The notes beneath the pieces are model-generated. The model made no database searches, had not been told where the DNA came from, and worked only from the letters and a program-made list of their open reading frames with translations. Both the position numbers and the translations under genes were made by a program. From positions 237,253,661 through 237,317,660 of the forward strand of contig CM042685.1 in NCBI GenBank assembly GCA_023614405.1: DNA of 64,000 nt. Direction: 5' to 3'. The stretch comes from Avena insularis (lineage: Eukaryota; Streptophyta; Magnoliopsida; Poales; Poaceae). Positions within the stretch are counted from its first letter, which is position 1; the number at the start of each line of letters is the position of its first letter. This document shows, piece by piece, positions 36,792 to 48,905 of this stretch.

Positions 36792-39700
36792 TGTAACATC
36801 CCAAAAATATTAAACTTGGATCATCAAACTCTAATCACCAAATTTAGGGTTAACAAAAACTTTTCCAACTAAAAATATGAAAGCATTCATATGTGTGTGT
36901 ATTAAAATTTGGATTCTTTTGAATTGCCATGGTTCTGTGTTTCTTTGCTTGCAACATGATTCTTAGGTGAAATAAACATCATCTAAAAAATCCCCAAACT
37001 TTTCCCAAAGACAAACAAGTCAAAACAAATAAATTAAGTGAATGGTCACTTTGTCCAAATTAACTCCCATGCCTACTTTGGCTATCCCTAACTTTCAGAA
37101 CTTAACAGAAACATGTATGGATCTTTGCACCCCTTGATAGTACTCATAATAAGGTACCAAGGCCCACTTTGTGATCATCCAAAAACATTCAAATGCTTAG
37201 TTTAAATGTCAGTTTAAAATTGAATCTATTTCATATGGGAAGATCCCACTATTTAAAAAACCACTCAAACAAGCTCAATTTTCAAAACCCAAGCATAAAC
37301 AGAACCCTCAACACATGCCTAGCACACCCACCAAAAATCTTTTCAAAATTCAAAACTTAAGTTCATGCGGCCATTTCATCAAACAGGTTGCAGATTCAAA
37401 TGAACAAAATCAAAAACACTATATTGAGCAGTGTTTTGGGCCTAACTTGTTCCCTCTCTAGTTACAACTAGCCTTAGTAGATCATCTAGCAACCTTAACT
37501 AATCTCTAGCACCACTGTAAGCTGGCCATTGTCATCAATGATGAGCAAGCCGAGAGCACCATTGCCACCCCATGGTCGACAGCAAGCTACGAGCAACACT
37601 CGCCAACCTTGTCTGGGAGCTAGCCATCACCCGACCGCCACTCCCTGTCCCAGCCTCGAGCAATGCCAGCTACTAGAGGACACACCCAAGCCATGCCAAG
37701 CCTCTCTGCGAGCATGCCGAGAGCGCGCCCGTGCGCCACCCTCGACACATGCCCACGGACCGCGCGCCGCCTTCGCCGCGTGCACGCGTGATCACCACCA
37801 CCCCAGCAACCCCGCAGACACGCCCGTTCGCCGCCGCGCGGACCACGCGCGCTGTGCGCCATCAAAACCTCTGTCGGACCCGCCTCGAGCGTCGAAGCGT
37901 TCTGACCGATAAGCACCGCCCCACGCCTCACCACCACACCGTTGAGCTTCGCCAGGGAGCACAACACCGCCCCTACCGTCGCCCACGCCGATAGCCCTCT
38001 GTGCTGTCAACCACGACGAGCTCAGCCCGCGCCTGTCGGTCCCCTCTTGCCACTATAAATATAGGACTCCCCCGCTTGATTTCTTCACACCATTCCACTC
38101 CCCTCTCACCCAGAACCACTCCACCTCACCCCCGGAGCAAGGCGAGCAGCGCATCGCCGGAATTTCACCGGAGCCCGCCGCTGCTGGAGAAGAAGGAAGC
38201 CATCGATTGGAGCCGCCCTAGGAGGAGCTGCCGGTGCCAGGAGAATCACCGTCGTGGACTTTGTCGTTTGCCCCCATCGCCGACCCTCGCCTGAGCCCCG
38301 GTGAGCCTCCCACGACCCCCACCTGCCACGTTAGGGTTCTGTCTCGCCGGCACTGCCCGACGTGGACGATGAGACGAGCTGCCGATTAGATTAGACTTAG
38401 ATCGGCGGCCGAGATCGCTTTGTACCGCTGCGTTTATGAGCCAATCGACCAAGAGACCCCTTGTCGGGCCAAATGGTGACCACCTGGCCGCCCATTAACC
38501 CTTCCCGTGCAGCCCAACCGTCTGAATTTAGCTTTTTCTATTTATATTCAAACTTAGTTCTGTACCTAGTTTCAAAAATCAACCCACCTCGATTCAGTGA
38601 ACCAAATTGCATGAAACCAATTTTGTTAGAAAAGTGTTGAAATGCTTAATCCAAGCCCGTTGGATTCAAATCATTTGGATATGTAGATCAACCCTGGTAA
38701 AAATAACAATTCAAAAGCTTTTCTGCATTCAAACATTTTTCACATTTCAACCATAATAGCTTTTGAGTTGATTCCAACTCTCAAAAATCACATTTGATCA
38801 TACCTCTCAGAATATATAAAAACATATGGGTTTACTTACAGAAATAATGTTCAAGTAATAAAAGAATGCCACATAGGCATTTCTAGTCATTTTATTTTAT
38901 TTAAAATAAAAGGGTAAACCTTATTAAATTGTGGCACCACTTTAAATCACATTCTCATGTACTCAAATATGTGGTGATGACATGTGTCAACATGATCCCA
39001 TGTTTGAGTTGGAGAATATTAAATCTTAAGCAGTTTTTCAATGAGTAGAAATTACTTTTCTAAAATAAATAAATAAGACAAATGCTTTATTCTTGTGATA
39101 TTAGTGATGATGCTAGATCATCTATAGAACACCTTTGTGTGATGATTGAAAATATTTAAGTATTATTTGGTGATTGTGTACCTCGTATTTATTCATAGAC
39201 GCTAGTACCGACCAAGGATACGAGGAGGAAGGAGGATACTACGAAGAAGAAGCCGGGGAGAACTTCAACCACTGCGCTTCTCAAGGCAAGCTAACACTTG
39301 CAAGATACTCTACTTTAGCAAGCCTAATACTACTAGTTTATTAAGCAAGCTAACACTTGCAAGATACTCTACTTTAGCAAGCTTATACTGTTACCATGAC
39401 CAACTATATGCCTTAAGCATATGTGATCATACCCACTTGATAACCCAATCCTAGTTTTACTTGCAAGCTTTCTACTTTATTTCTTTATCAAAGCTATTTC
39501 TTAGAGTTTACTTAAGTGACTTGTAGATTCTAGGAAGAAAATTGAAGGTTGCATAAAGAGCATTAAATTTGGCCTAAGATAGATAATCTTGATGTTATCC
39601 TAAGGCATGAGATTGTACTTAGTTAAACTCCACTAGTTTACAACCCCTCATTAGTACTTACCCCCACTTGTAGATGCTAGTGCTAAGCATAAAACGTGAT

Positions 39701-40832
39701 CAACTTTAGATGGGAATACTTGGTGGAAATGGTTATGAAAACCTTAGAATGATGAGTCATTCTACTGAGATGTTTTGACATGTGTTTCCGAACACCAGAT
39801 GATTTTTATGATGAAAATGTTGAGGCATGAGCCTTAGCCCTTTAGAAAACTGATGGTTGTCTAGATGCGATACCATTCCAATTTTACCGTACAACCACAA
39901 TACCCAAAAATTGGGTAGAGCTTGACTGGAAACTTATATACTTTAGTATGGGTTCCCTCACGACCAAGGTTTGAGATGAGGCTACCTTGTGAAGATTATC
40001 AAACTGTGCAGTACCCAAGATGACAGTTGGTCATGGTTGGGAGGCCAAACTCACAGGAGAGGTGCCTATACTAGGGCGTGTAATTGAAAGGTTAGGATTG
40101 ATTATCCGCATACTGAGTATGGTGAATTCAGGATTTGTTCCTGACGGATGTATTGAATGTTGTGGTGAAAGTGTACAATCTCTGCAGAGTGTTAAACTAT
40201 TCGAATAGCCGCGTCATGATTATGGACATCTGGTGGCCATATCTCCGTCGATGTTTTCAAAATGACTTATGAAATGAATTGAGATTTTGACTTGACCACA
40301 ACAGAGTTGTGATATGAAATACAAGTTCCCACTTAGGTGTTATAAAACTTCAACTAGCTTTTCTTGCTTCTAAACTTAGTAGAGATAAATCTGGCTTTTT
40401 GCAAAACAACCCTAGAGCTTAGTGTCCTAATACAAAAAACCCCTTCACTTGTTAGTATTAGTTTGCGAGTACTTGAAGAGTAATCATGGCTTTGTCCCTG
40501 GCTATTCCCATGGCCAGACTATGAAGAGGAGTACCAGGAAGAAGGACCCCAGGAAGGTTATGACAACTAGGATCATCTCCCATCGTCAGCATTGCCTGTG
40601 ACCCCGAAGATGGAGCTTCGCCTACGCTACCGTTATTATTATGTTATTCCGCTGCTTGAGTTGTATTAAGAACTGGATCATGAGATCCTTATTTGTGTAA
40701 GACCTTATGTATGGTTTGTAATGGATGATGTACTGTGGTATCCAAATCTCTTATGTCTCGCAAAAATGGTAATCCTGGGATTGCGCTGTATGGCATAATA
40801 TGCATCTGGGATTAAAAATCCGGGTGTTGACA
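36792..40832 (+). repeat. Element E 5' LTR (4,041 bp)
   Basis: TGTAACATCCC...GGGTGTTGACA with a TATA box at 38054-38060. A directly repeated block of about 38 bp containing ACACTTGCAAGATACTCTAC lies at 39285-39322 and 39344-39382 and is absent from B. The U5 island is at 40169-40228. Confidence 0.93.
38054..38060 (+). promoter_or_regulatory. TATA box of element E 5' LTR
   Basis: TATAAAT is in the same context as in B (16259). The next bases are TATAGG instead of AGAGGC, a small change right after the box. Confidence 0.7.
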
Positions 40833-40835
40833 AGT

Positions 40836-40847
40836 TGGTATCAGAGC
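40836..40847 (+). promoter_or_regulatory. Primer binding site of element E
   Basis: TGGTATCAGAGC lies 3 bases after the LTR, identical to B and C. Confidence 0.9.
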
Positions 40848-41061
40848 CATCCTGACCATAGGAGACCCTAGTTAGACTGGACGTTTGAATCAAAAACTTA
40901 GTTTCGAAACCAAAGAAAGCAAATATTTATAAAAACTTATTCCCATTCTTATCACCTTGATTCTTTCATGAAAATTCATGTTCCTCAAAAACTCTTGTAA
41001 AATATCTAAAATTTGACACACTTGATCACTCTACTAGCTTACTTATCCTATATTCTTATAG

Positions 41062-41855
41062 ATGGACGTGAAGTACAACAAGTTTTATCAGTTGGGGAAT
41101 GGAGGAGACCTCATCTTTGAGCGGGATTTGGACCAGCTTTCGGAACTTCTGGAGCATCCGCACCCGAGTTCTTCGGAGCTCAGCTCAATGATCAAGGAGG
41201 AGAAGATCTGCAGTGGCTAATTGTTGCAAGTCTCTGAGGAAAGATTGAACCTCCCACTGCCGAGGGAATTCAGTTCACCTTAAGAGAGAACAACTGGCTC
41301 GATGGAATTGCCAGGGCCATGCAGGAAGCTCTTGCCCGTCTGTGTGGGCAGAGTATCAACCAGATCAAGGGTACCCGCTTTGAGTTTTGTCCAAGGCGTG
41401 ATGCTATGGGACATCCACTGGAAGCCCCATACCACCACGAGCTGAAGACTCAATTGGACCACCTTAGCTTCATGATGTATGATCGTCAGCAAGAACTAGA
41501 TAATTGTCGTGACTACTCCAACCACAAGTCTGCCATCATCAAGACGAAGGATCAGACCATCACCATGCTAGCAAAGGATCGCAAGTCTCGCCGCCGTCAG
41601 CTCGACAAGAAGGAGCACGTCATTGCCCGTCTTCGCCACCGTATCTCAGATTTGGAGGAGACCATCCATGAGAGAGACATGCAGTTGGAGGAAAGGGAGA
41701 GTGCCGGAGAAGATATTCGTGGAGACCCCTACTCCTATCTCAGCGATGACGATGATTTTCTGGAGGATCAAGCTATGGACTTCTTCACCGATGAGGATGA
41801 TTTCGTCTTCATCAATGACGATGAGGATGACGACTACACCGACTCCGAGGAGTAG
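41062..41855 (+). pseudogene. Element E pre-gag coiled-coil protein
   Basis: Close counterpart of the B gene (19221-20024). A one-base loss near 41162 shifts the frame and TGA at 41235 stands where B has CGA (Arg). From there to 41855 it is open: ALARLCGQ, GTRFEFCPRRD, the coiled coil with LDKKEHVIARLRHRI, and the Asp/Glu-rich tail. Here the Gln codon that is TAG in B is intact, so the two copies were broken independently. Confidence 0.75.
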
Positions 41856-42041
41856 TAGCACTTGAGCACTAGCGTAGTGAGTTATATTCGGTCCCACTGT
41901 ATCGTAGTTTCCAGAATGGTTCTTAAAACCATCTGTTTACCTTTGTTGTGGTGTGTGTTGTATCGTGTGCTATGAATGAATGAATGAAAAGAAAGTTGGT
42001 AGAAAATCGAAGTCAAACTTTAAAAACTTTTCAAAGTCCCT

Positions 42042-44273
42042 TGAAAGGATACAGATGTCACCTAGAGGGGGGGGTGAATAGGCGATTAAAACTTTTCTTA
42101 GAGTGGCTCAACAAAGGCGGAATAAAACTAGTGTTTACTTTGTAAAGCACAACCTAGAACAACTAAGGTTCACCTATGTGCAGCAACAACTTATGCTAAG
42201 CAATACAGGCAACAAAGTGATAGCAAGATATATATTACTTCAAGCACGAAGGCTATCACAATGTAAAGTGCATAAGTAAAGAGCTCGGGTATAGAGATAA
42301 CCGAGGCACGCAGGGACAACGATATTTTACCGAGTTCCTCCCAACATGGAGTACGTCTCGTTTGGAGATGGGGTGGTATCAAACCACCAACGCCACAAAA
42401 GGCCTCCCTTATTCTCCGGTGAATCTCACCCCAATGGGATCGATCCACACTTCCACTATCGATGCACTTGTCGGTGGCAAACCGGAACCTCTCACAAGGT
42501 TGGGGCACTACTCCACAACTTAATTGGAGGCTCCCAACAAACGCCACCAAGGACACAACTTGCAACACCAACAAACCGTCTAGGGTTCCAAGAACCCAAG
42601 AGTAAAAGGCTTCTCAACTTTCACTCACTGAATCCTCCAGGGAGAACTCAAACTGATGCACCAAATGCAATGGCAAGAACACAAGTAGTGCTCAAATCCT
42701 TCTCTCACAAATTCCACCAAAGCTACAAAAGATTGTGGGGGGGGGGGGGGGGATAAGAGAGGAAGAACAATGGAGGAAATCCACAAAAGACTCCAAGATC
42801 TAGATCCCAAGATGTTCCCCTCACTTAGAGGAGAGATGGATTGGTGGGATTGTAGATCTAGATCTCCTCTTTCAAATCCCTAAAGTATATGCAAGAATCA
42901 AGGGAGGGATTGAAGGGGGAGCAAGATCAAGAGGGTTAAGAATGGAGGAGAAAGCCTGAAAAAAACTAGTCGTTCCATTGGGGAAGAAGGGCCCCTTTTT
43001 ATAGGCCCACAGATTTCTGACCGTTTTCTGCCCGTTGGGGAAAAGTCAGATCGGAGACTCCGGTCTACACTGGAGACTCCGGTCTACACCGGAGATTCCG
43101 GCCCAACCTCCGGGCAAGCCTCCAAACCACCTATCTGAATGACCTGGGCCATCCCTGACCCAACAAGACCGGAGACTCCGGTGTTCCAACACCGGAGACT
43201 CCGGACTGAGCCAACACCGGAGACTTCGGGGTAACCACCGGACCTGGCTCCGGACCCCCATACAGTATGTCCCAGCCCTGATTCTAAAGTCACCACCGGA
43301 GACAGTTCCGGAAACTCCGGACCACACCGGAGACTCCAGTCCATGCAGACCGGAGACTCCGGTCTGGACCAAAAAAGAGGCAAACTTCAAATGGCGATAT
43401 CTAGAGTTTGGAAACTCCGATTGACCCGAAACCAATTTTGTTGGAAAGAGGACAACAAGAGGTACCCAACAAAAAGTTAAAATACTGGATACCACCAAGA
43501 GAGAACATTTCATGTATTATAAAGTGAGATACCTCTCTTGGTGAGAAACCAGAAAACCTCAAAGATAAAAACGCAATAAGATATAAAGGGGAAATCCGTT
43601 TTTGATGAACTAGGGCTTGTTATGAATATTACCACAAGCTCTAGAACCTCACATGGATAAGATCGAAATAACAACCAAGAAAGGATGATGCTAAGTATGC
43701 AAAGGTTTGAGCTCTCTCTGAACGATATGATCGAGTTACTCACTTGGGAGCCCCTCTTGATAGTACGGTTGTCTATCCTATAAACCGGTCTCCCCAACTA
43801 ACACCACGAGACCGGTAAGAAAGAAACCCTATCAAGATCATACCTTTGCCTTGCGCATATTCCACTTGATTATGATTTAGACGGTCTTGTCCTTCTCAAG
43901 ATGGAACACCTTTCTTGATTGCTCTTGTACGCACTTGCTTGATGAAGACTTGCAAGTTACTCCCCCATACAACATGGGGAAACCTTTACTTTGACCTTGT
44001 CTTCATCGATCCATGATCACCGAGGATGGCAAGATTTAAGCATGAGATCTTCATAGGTTTAACTCTCACATGACCAATCTGTGGATCAATCTTTGAACAC
44101 CTTGGTCACCACTTGATCCTCTTCACTTTCTTCTTCTCCAAACCTTGAAGCCAACATATGGTTCAAGCATTGCCTATGGACAATTCCTACAAGTACAACT
44201 TGATACAAGCATTAGTCCATAGAGATTGTCATTAATTACCAAAACCACACATGGGGGCCCACATGTTCTTTCA
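42042..44273 (-). mobile_element. J: solo LTR (2,232 bp) inside element E
   Basis: It starts TGAAAG and ends CTTTCA, and is flanked by the exact 5-bp duplication TCCCT (42037-42041, 44274-44278). The uninterrupted sequence can be seen in element B near 20203. A minus-strand TATAAAAAG (43003-42995) sets the direction. U3 then contains at least nine copies of a near-palindrome CCGGAGACTCCGG at about 43050-43365, starting some 50 bases upstream of the TATA box. No internal region remains. A run of 16 G lies at 42737-42752. Family not identified; possibly a SIRE/Maximus-like copia. Confidence 0.82.
42995..43003 (-). promoter_or_regulatory. TATA box of solo LTR J
   Basis: The minus-strand reading is TATAAAAAG, just downstream of the CCGGAGACTCCGG array. 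Confidence 0.65.
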
Positions 44274-44326
44274 TCCCTGAACCTTAGAAATTTCCCTCTT
44301 TTCTCATGATCTATCCCAATCTTCAG

Positions 44327-45480
44327 ATGCCTCGCGGAGGAAGTGGTTCATCCCCGGACCCGATGTTGCAGATCCTGCAAATGTTGGTTTCTCGACATGG
44401 TTGAAAAGAGCCGAATGTCAAGCCAACTTAGCCACCCTTCAGCAGATAGCCCAGCTGGCCCACAACAATCAAGGCCAAGGAAATCAGGACAACCATGGAT
44501 CTAAGCTCAAGAATTTCCAGAACACCAACCCACCCGTTTTCACTAAGTCAGAAGAGCCCTTAGACGCCGATGATTGGCTACAAACCATGGAGAACAACCT
44601 AGAAGTCGCCAGAGTGGAAGCTAACGAGAAAGTTCTGTTCGCCACCCACTATCTAGCCGGAGATGCAAGAGCATGGTGGAACAACGTTCGTGCAATGATC
44701 GGAGGACAGATGATGACCTGGGAGGAATTTAAGGTCAAGTTCAGCAGAACCCATATGCCACCGGGTTTGATCAAGAGAATGAGAGATGAGTTCAGAGAAC
44801 TGAAGAAAGGACGGATGATCGTAGTGGAATATCGTGACAAATTCTTGTCATTAGCTAGGTATGCCCCGGATGAGATCGACACTAAAGCCAAGAAGAAAGA
44901 AAGATTCTTGAATGGTCTGCATGATGAGATGTAGACTGTGTTGGTAAATATCCCCTCTGCTGATATTGAAGCCCTTGTCGACTCTGCCATTCAGATGGAA
45001 GGAAATATCAACCAAGCCAATAAGAACTGCAAGCGTCGCATGATGCATCAGCTAGGAACCCATCATACCCCAAAGTATCGCCTCAACCCATCTCCAGGAT
45101 TTGCCCCGAGAACCAACATACCCCAGATGAACCGTCCGACCTATCCCAACCGTAGAAACCCAAGGCCCGGAGGAAATCACAACAACCCCAGCAACTCTGG
45201 CAATTTCAACCGTGCCGCACCCAAGTTCAACAACAACAATGCTACCACCAACACCAACACTGCCCCGAGGACTAGAAGCAATGTTGTGCCTGTTGCAGCA
45301 AAGGACAAATCGCAAGTGACTTGTTATGACTGTGGAAATAAAGGCCACTACTCCAATGAGTGCCCCAAGAAGAATGCCGCAGCCCCCAATGCCAATGCCC
45401 AAGCTCAGCAACAACGTCGTGTTCATCCCGGAAGAAGGTTTGCCCTAGGGAACTCTCTCAACCGCAACGGCCGTCTTTTT
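44327..45480 (+). pseudogene. gag: Element E gag with zinc knuckle
   Basis: The start MPRGGSGSSPDP is the same as in B. A frameshift and stop near 44385-44400 separate the first 20 or so residues. The capsid core (DADDWLQTMENNLEV, ARAWWNNVRAM, WEEFKVKFSRTHMP) follows. TAG at 44932 stands where B has CAG. The frame then continues through an Asn/Pro-rich linker to the CX2CX4HX4C knuckle CYDCGNKGHYSNEC (45322-45363). Confidence 0.88.
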
Positions 45481-46056
45481 CTCATGCATGCTGAAGAAGC
45501 CCAGGAAGTGCCAGAAGTCGTGCTGGGTATGTTTTCTGTTAATTCAGTACTCGCTAGAGTGTTGTTTGATTCTGGTGCATCACACTCATTTGGCACCGAA
45601 GAATTTGCATGCACTAGTAAGATTCAACCAACTAAACTGAAGCATGTTATGATTGTTCAAATCCCCAGTTCAATCACCAAAGCTAGGCAAATTTGCAAAG
45701 CCGTCCCTATCCGAATCCATGGCATATATTTTTATGCTAATCTGATAGTTCTTGGAACTAAAGGTTTGGAAGTAGTACTAGGAATGGATTGGATGTCCAA
45801 ACATAAAGGACTGATTGACTGTGCCAAAAAAGCCATAACCATGACCAGTACAGCCGGACCATCAGTAGAGCATATATCTGAAACCTTACCTTGTCAATTC
45901 AATTGCAACAAGAGTATATCCCAACCTACCATTGACCAAGTCCGGATAGTCTGTAAATACCCCGATGTATTTCCAGATGTTTTGCCCGGTATGCCCCCAG
46001 ATCGGGATATCGAGTTTATCATTGAACTAATCCCCGGAACAGGACCCATAGCCTAG
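45481..46056 (+). pseudogene. Element E protease and start of RT
   Basis: In frame with gag after 44938. LFDSGASHSF carries the catalytic Asp at 45568, and VVLGMDWMSKH is intact (A has lost that Trp). [17 protein letters not shown] opens the RT region. TAG at 46054 interrupts between PIA and RPYS. Confidence 0.85.
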
Positions 46057-46068
46057 AGACCATATAGT

Positions 46069-47289
46069 TTGAACCCGTCTGAACTAGCAGAACTAAAGAA
46101 GCAACTGGATTCCATGCTGGAAATTGGATTGATTCAACCAAGTGTGTCACCATGGAGATCACCTGTCTTATTTGTGGACAAGAAGGATGGAGGAAACCGT
46201 TTGTGTACAGATTATCGGAAGTTGAATGATGTCACTATCAAGAACAAGTACCCACTGCCCAAGATAGAAGATTTGTTTGATCAGTTGACCGGTGCCAAAG
46301 TGTTTTCTAAGATTGATCTTAGAACAGGCTATCATCAACTCAAGATTCGTGCAGAGGATATTCCAAAGACTGCCTTTACCACCAGATATGGATTATACGA
46401 GTATATCGTCATGTCTTTTGGATTAACCAATGCCCCCGCTTATTTCATGAATCTCATGAATAAGATTTTTATGGACTTCCTGGATAAGTTTGTCGTTGTT
46501 TTCATCAATGACATTCTGATTTATTCCAAATCAGAAGAAGAACATGAGCTACACCTAAGGACCATTCTTGGAACCCTTAGAGAGCATCAATTGTATGCCA
46601 AGTTTAGCAAATGTGAATTCTGGTTACAGGAAGTAGGATTCCTCAGCCACATTGTATCAACCGTAGGAATTGCCGTTGACCCTGCAAAGGTGAAAGATGT
46701 CAAAGATTGGCAAGCCCCAACCACTCAGACCCAAGTTCGTGCATTTCTCGGATTGGCGGGATATTACCGCAAGTTCGTAGAAGGATTCTCGAGTATCGCC
46801 AGACCCATGACCCAATTGCTGAAGAAGGACAAGAAGTTTGAATGGACAGACAAATGTGAAGCGAGTTTTCAAGAACTCAAGAGAAGATTGATTTCAGCCC
46901 CAATCTTAATCATGCCGGATATCACGAAGCCCTTTGACGTGTATTGTGACGCATCCAAGATCGGTCTCGGATGTGTGCTAATGCAAGAAGGCAAAGTTAT
47001 ATCTTATCTATCGCGACAACTGAAACAACATGAGCAAAATTACCCAACCCATGACCTCGAGCTCGCAGCCGTAGTTCTAGCCCTAAAGACGTGGAGGCAT
47101 TACCTGATGGGAAACCGTTATGAGATTTATTCAGATCACAAGAGCCTGAAGTATATATTCACTCAGAAGGAGCTAAATATGAGATAGAGAATATGTATTG
47201 AGATAATCAAGTATTACGACCTGGACATTCACTATCACCCCGGTAAAGCCAACGTGGTAGCAGATGCCCTTAGCAGATTGCCGTGACGC
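46069..47289 (+). pseudogene. pol: Element E reverse transcriptase and RNase H, active site mutated
   Basis: Open from 46069 to TAG at 47185. The RT blocks [20 protein letters not shown] and [12 protein letters not shown] are clear. The catalytic motif reads FIND instead of FIDD: the first Asp codon GAT is AAT at 46507-46509 (residue 147 of this stretch). That Asp binds catalytic metal, so this copy should be inactive. RNase H has CDAS (Asp at 46948), HDLELA and SDHKSL. After the TAG (A has CAG) the frame continues to YHPGKANVVADALSR. Confidence 0.9.
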
Positions 47290-48846
47290 TTGAACTCCAT
47301 GAATTTAAAGGAGCAACCAAGTTTGCACAAAGAGATGGAAGATTTCCGCATAGAATTAGTGAGTGAAGGATTTTTATCTAGCATGGAACTTCAACCCACT
47401 TTGATCAGCCAGATCAAAGAGGCGCAGAAAGGAAATGCTAGTATCGAGGGAATCAAGCGTCATATAGGTACATGCAAAGTACCCGGATTCACCAAAGACA
47501 AAGAAGGAGTTCTGTGGTACAAAGGACACCTTTGTGTACCAGCAGATTCTGAGTTGAAAGAAGTGATTCTGAAGGAAGCTCATGATACTCTTTATTCTAT
47601 CCACCCCGGAGGAACGAAGATGTATCAAGATTTGAAGGAGCAATTTTGGTGGCATAAGATGAGGAGAGAAATCGGAAGCTATATTGCCAAGTGTGATATA
47701 TGTCAGAGAGTCAAGGCGGGACATCAAAGACCCGCAGGATTGTTGCAACCATTGCAGATTCCGGAATGGAAATGGGATTCTGTTGGAATGGACTTTATCA
47801 CCGGATTGCCTACTTCTAGTAGGGGGAATGACTCTATCTGGGTCATAGTGGACAGATTGTCCAAAGTCGCCCATTTCTTACCAGTCAAGACCACATATCA
47901 GAGTTTGAAGCTAGCAGAGTTATACATCGCTAGAATCGTCAGTTTGCACAGAGTCCCCAAGAACATCGTATCGGATCGAGGAACTCAGTTTACCTCGAGA
48001 TTCTGGAAGAAAGTCCAAGAAGGTTTAGGAACCCGACTAGATTTCAGCACGGCTTATCACCCTCAGACCGACGGACAAACGGAGCGAGTAAATCAAATAC
48101 TCGAAGACATGTTGAGAGCATGTGTGTTAGAGTATGGATCTAAATGGGAAGACTGTCTGCTGTTCGCAGAATTTTCATACAACAACAGTTATCAAGCTAG
48201 TTTGCAAATGGCCCCATTTGAATTCATGTATGGAAGGAAGTGTCGCACCCCTTTGAACTGGTCGGAAGTAGGAGAGAGTCAAATTTTCGGACCCGACATC
48301 CTACGAGAAGCAGAAGAGAAGGTTCACTTGCTTCGTGAGCACCTCAAGTCCGCCCAGTACAGACAAAAGAGTTACATCGACAAGAGACATCGAGACCTCG
48401 CCTTTAACATCGGAGATTTTGTGTATCTGAAAGTCTCACCATTGAAAGGAATCCAGCGTTTACAACTAAAAGGAAAGTTAGCCCCCAGATATATAGGCCC
48501 ATTCAAGATTCTGAACCATCGAGGAGAAGTGTCGTATCAATTGGAACTACCCGAAGAGATGTCAGCCGTGCACAATGTGTTCCATATCTCATTACTTCGC
48601 AAGTGCCTCGAAGTTCTAGAGAAGACTAAAGTGTTCAAGAATATCGATCACCGGACCATAGAGATCAACGATGACCTGACCTATCCCGAAGTACCCATCC
48701 GTATTTTGGAAGGAGCCTTCCGAACTACCAGAACCCGGAGCATCAAGTTTCTCAAGATTCAGTGGAGCAACCACACAGAAGAAGAAGCTACCTGGGAGCG
48801 CGAAGATCATATCAGGGCGGAGTTTCCCGATCTCTTCAAATCCTAG
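47290..48846 (+). CDS. pol: Element E integrase with chromodomain (open frame intact)
   Basis: A 518-residue open stretch, full length for this part of the polyprotein. Zinc site His98, His105, Cys135, Cys138; catalytic Asp168, Asp229, Glu265, spaced D-60-D-35-E as in retroviral integrases. The C-terminal part has GPFKIL and AVHNVFHISLLRKC and ends in a chromodomain (about residues 465-516) with IQWSNHTEEEATWE. It is normally made as the end of a gag-pol polyprotein; the ATG at 47290 is just the first Met of the open stretch. Upstream stops mean it is unlikely to be expressed. Confidence 0.88.
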   Translation: MNSMNLKEQPSLHKEMEDFRIELVSEGFLSSMELQPTLISQIKEAQKGNASIEGIKRHIGTCKVPGFTKDKEGVLWYKGHLCVPADSELKEVILKEAHDTLYSIHPGGTKMYQDLKEQFWWHKMRREIGSYIAKCDICQRVKAGHQRPAGLLQPLQIPEWKWDSVGMDFITGLPTSSRGNDSIWVIVDRLSKVAHFLPVKTTYQSLKLAELYIARIVSLHRVPKNIVSDRGTQFTSRFWKKVQEGLGTRLDFSTAYHPQTDGQTERVNQILEDMLRACVLEYGSKWEDCLLFAEFSYNNSYQASLQMAPFEFMYGRKCRTPLNWSEVGESQIFGPDILREAEEKVHLLREHLKSAQYRQKSYIDKRHRDLAFNIGDFVYLKVSPLKGIQRLQLKGKLAPRYIGPFKILNHRGEVSYQLELPEEMSAVHNVFHISLLRKCLEVLEKTKVFKNIDHRTIEINDDLTYPEVPIRILEGAFRTTRTRSIKFLKIQWSNHTEEEATWEREDHIRAEFPDLFKS

Positions 48847-48866
48847 GTAATCTTTTCGTCATTTTT

Positions 48867-48905
48867 CAAATCCCTGGACGAGATTTTGTTTAAGGGGGGA
48901 AGGTT
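48867..48905 (+). promoter_or_regulatory. Element E polypurine tract with upstream inverted repeat
   Basis: TAAGGGGGGAAGG directly precedes the LTR. Upstream, AAATC (48868-48872) pairs with GATTT (48882-48886) around a loop containing GGACGA. The same arrangement occurs in A and G. Confidence 0.65.

Noticed and set aside
42737..42752. Run of 16 G as a functional G-quadruplex site
   Set aside because: A single homopolymer in a decayed LTR, most likely slippage or a sequencing or assembly artefact.
43046..43366. CCGGAGACTCCGG array as a CRISPR
   Set aside because: Units are short, spacing is irregular (about 20-40 bases), the context is a plant LTR, and there are no cas genes.
42042..44273. 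Reading J as a Helitron or DNA transposon because of the CCTAGAGGGGGG start and odd ends
   Set aside because: TG...CA ends, a 5-bp target duplication and a TATA box in one direction fit a solo LTR better; there is no CTRR end, hairpin or transposase.
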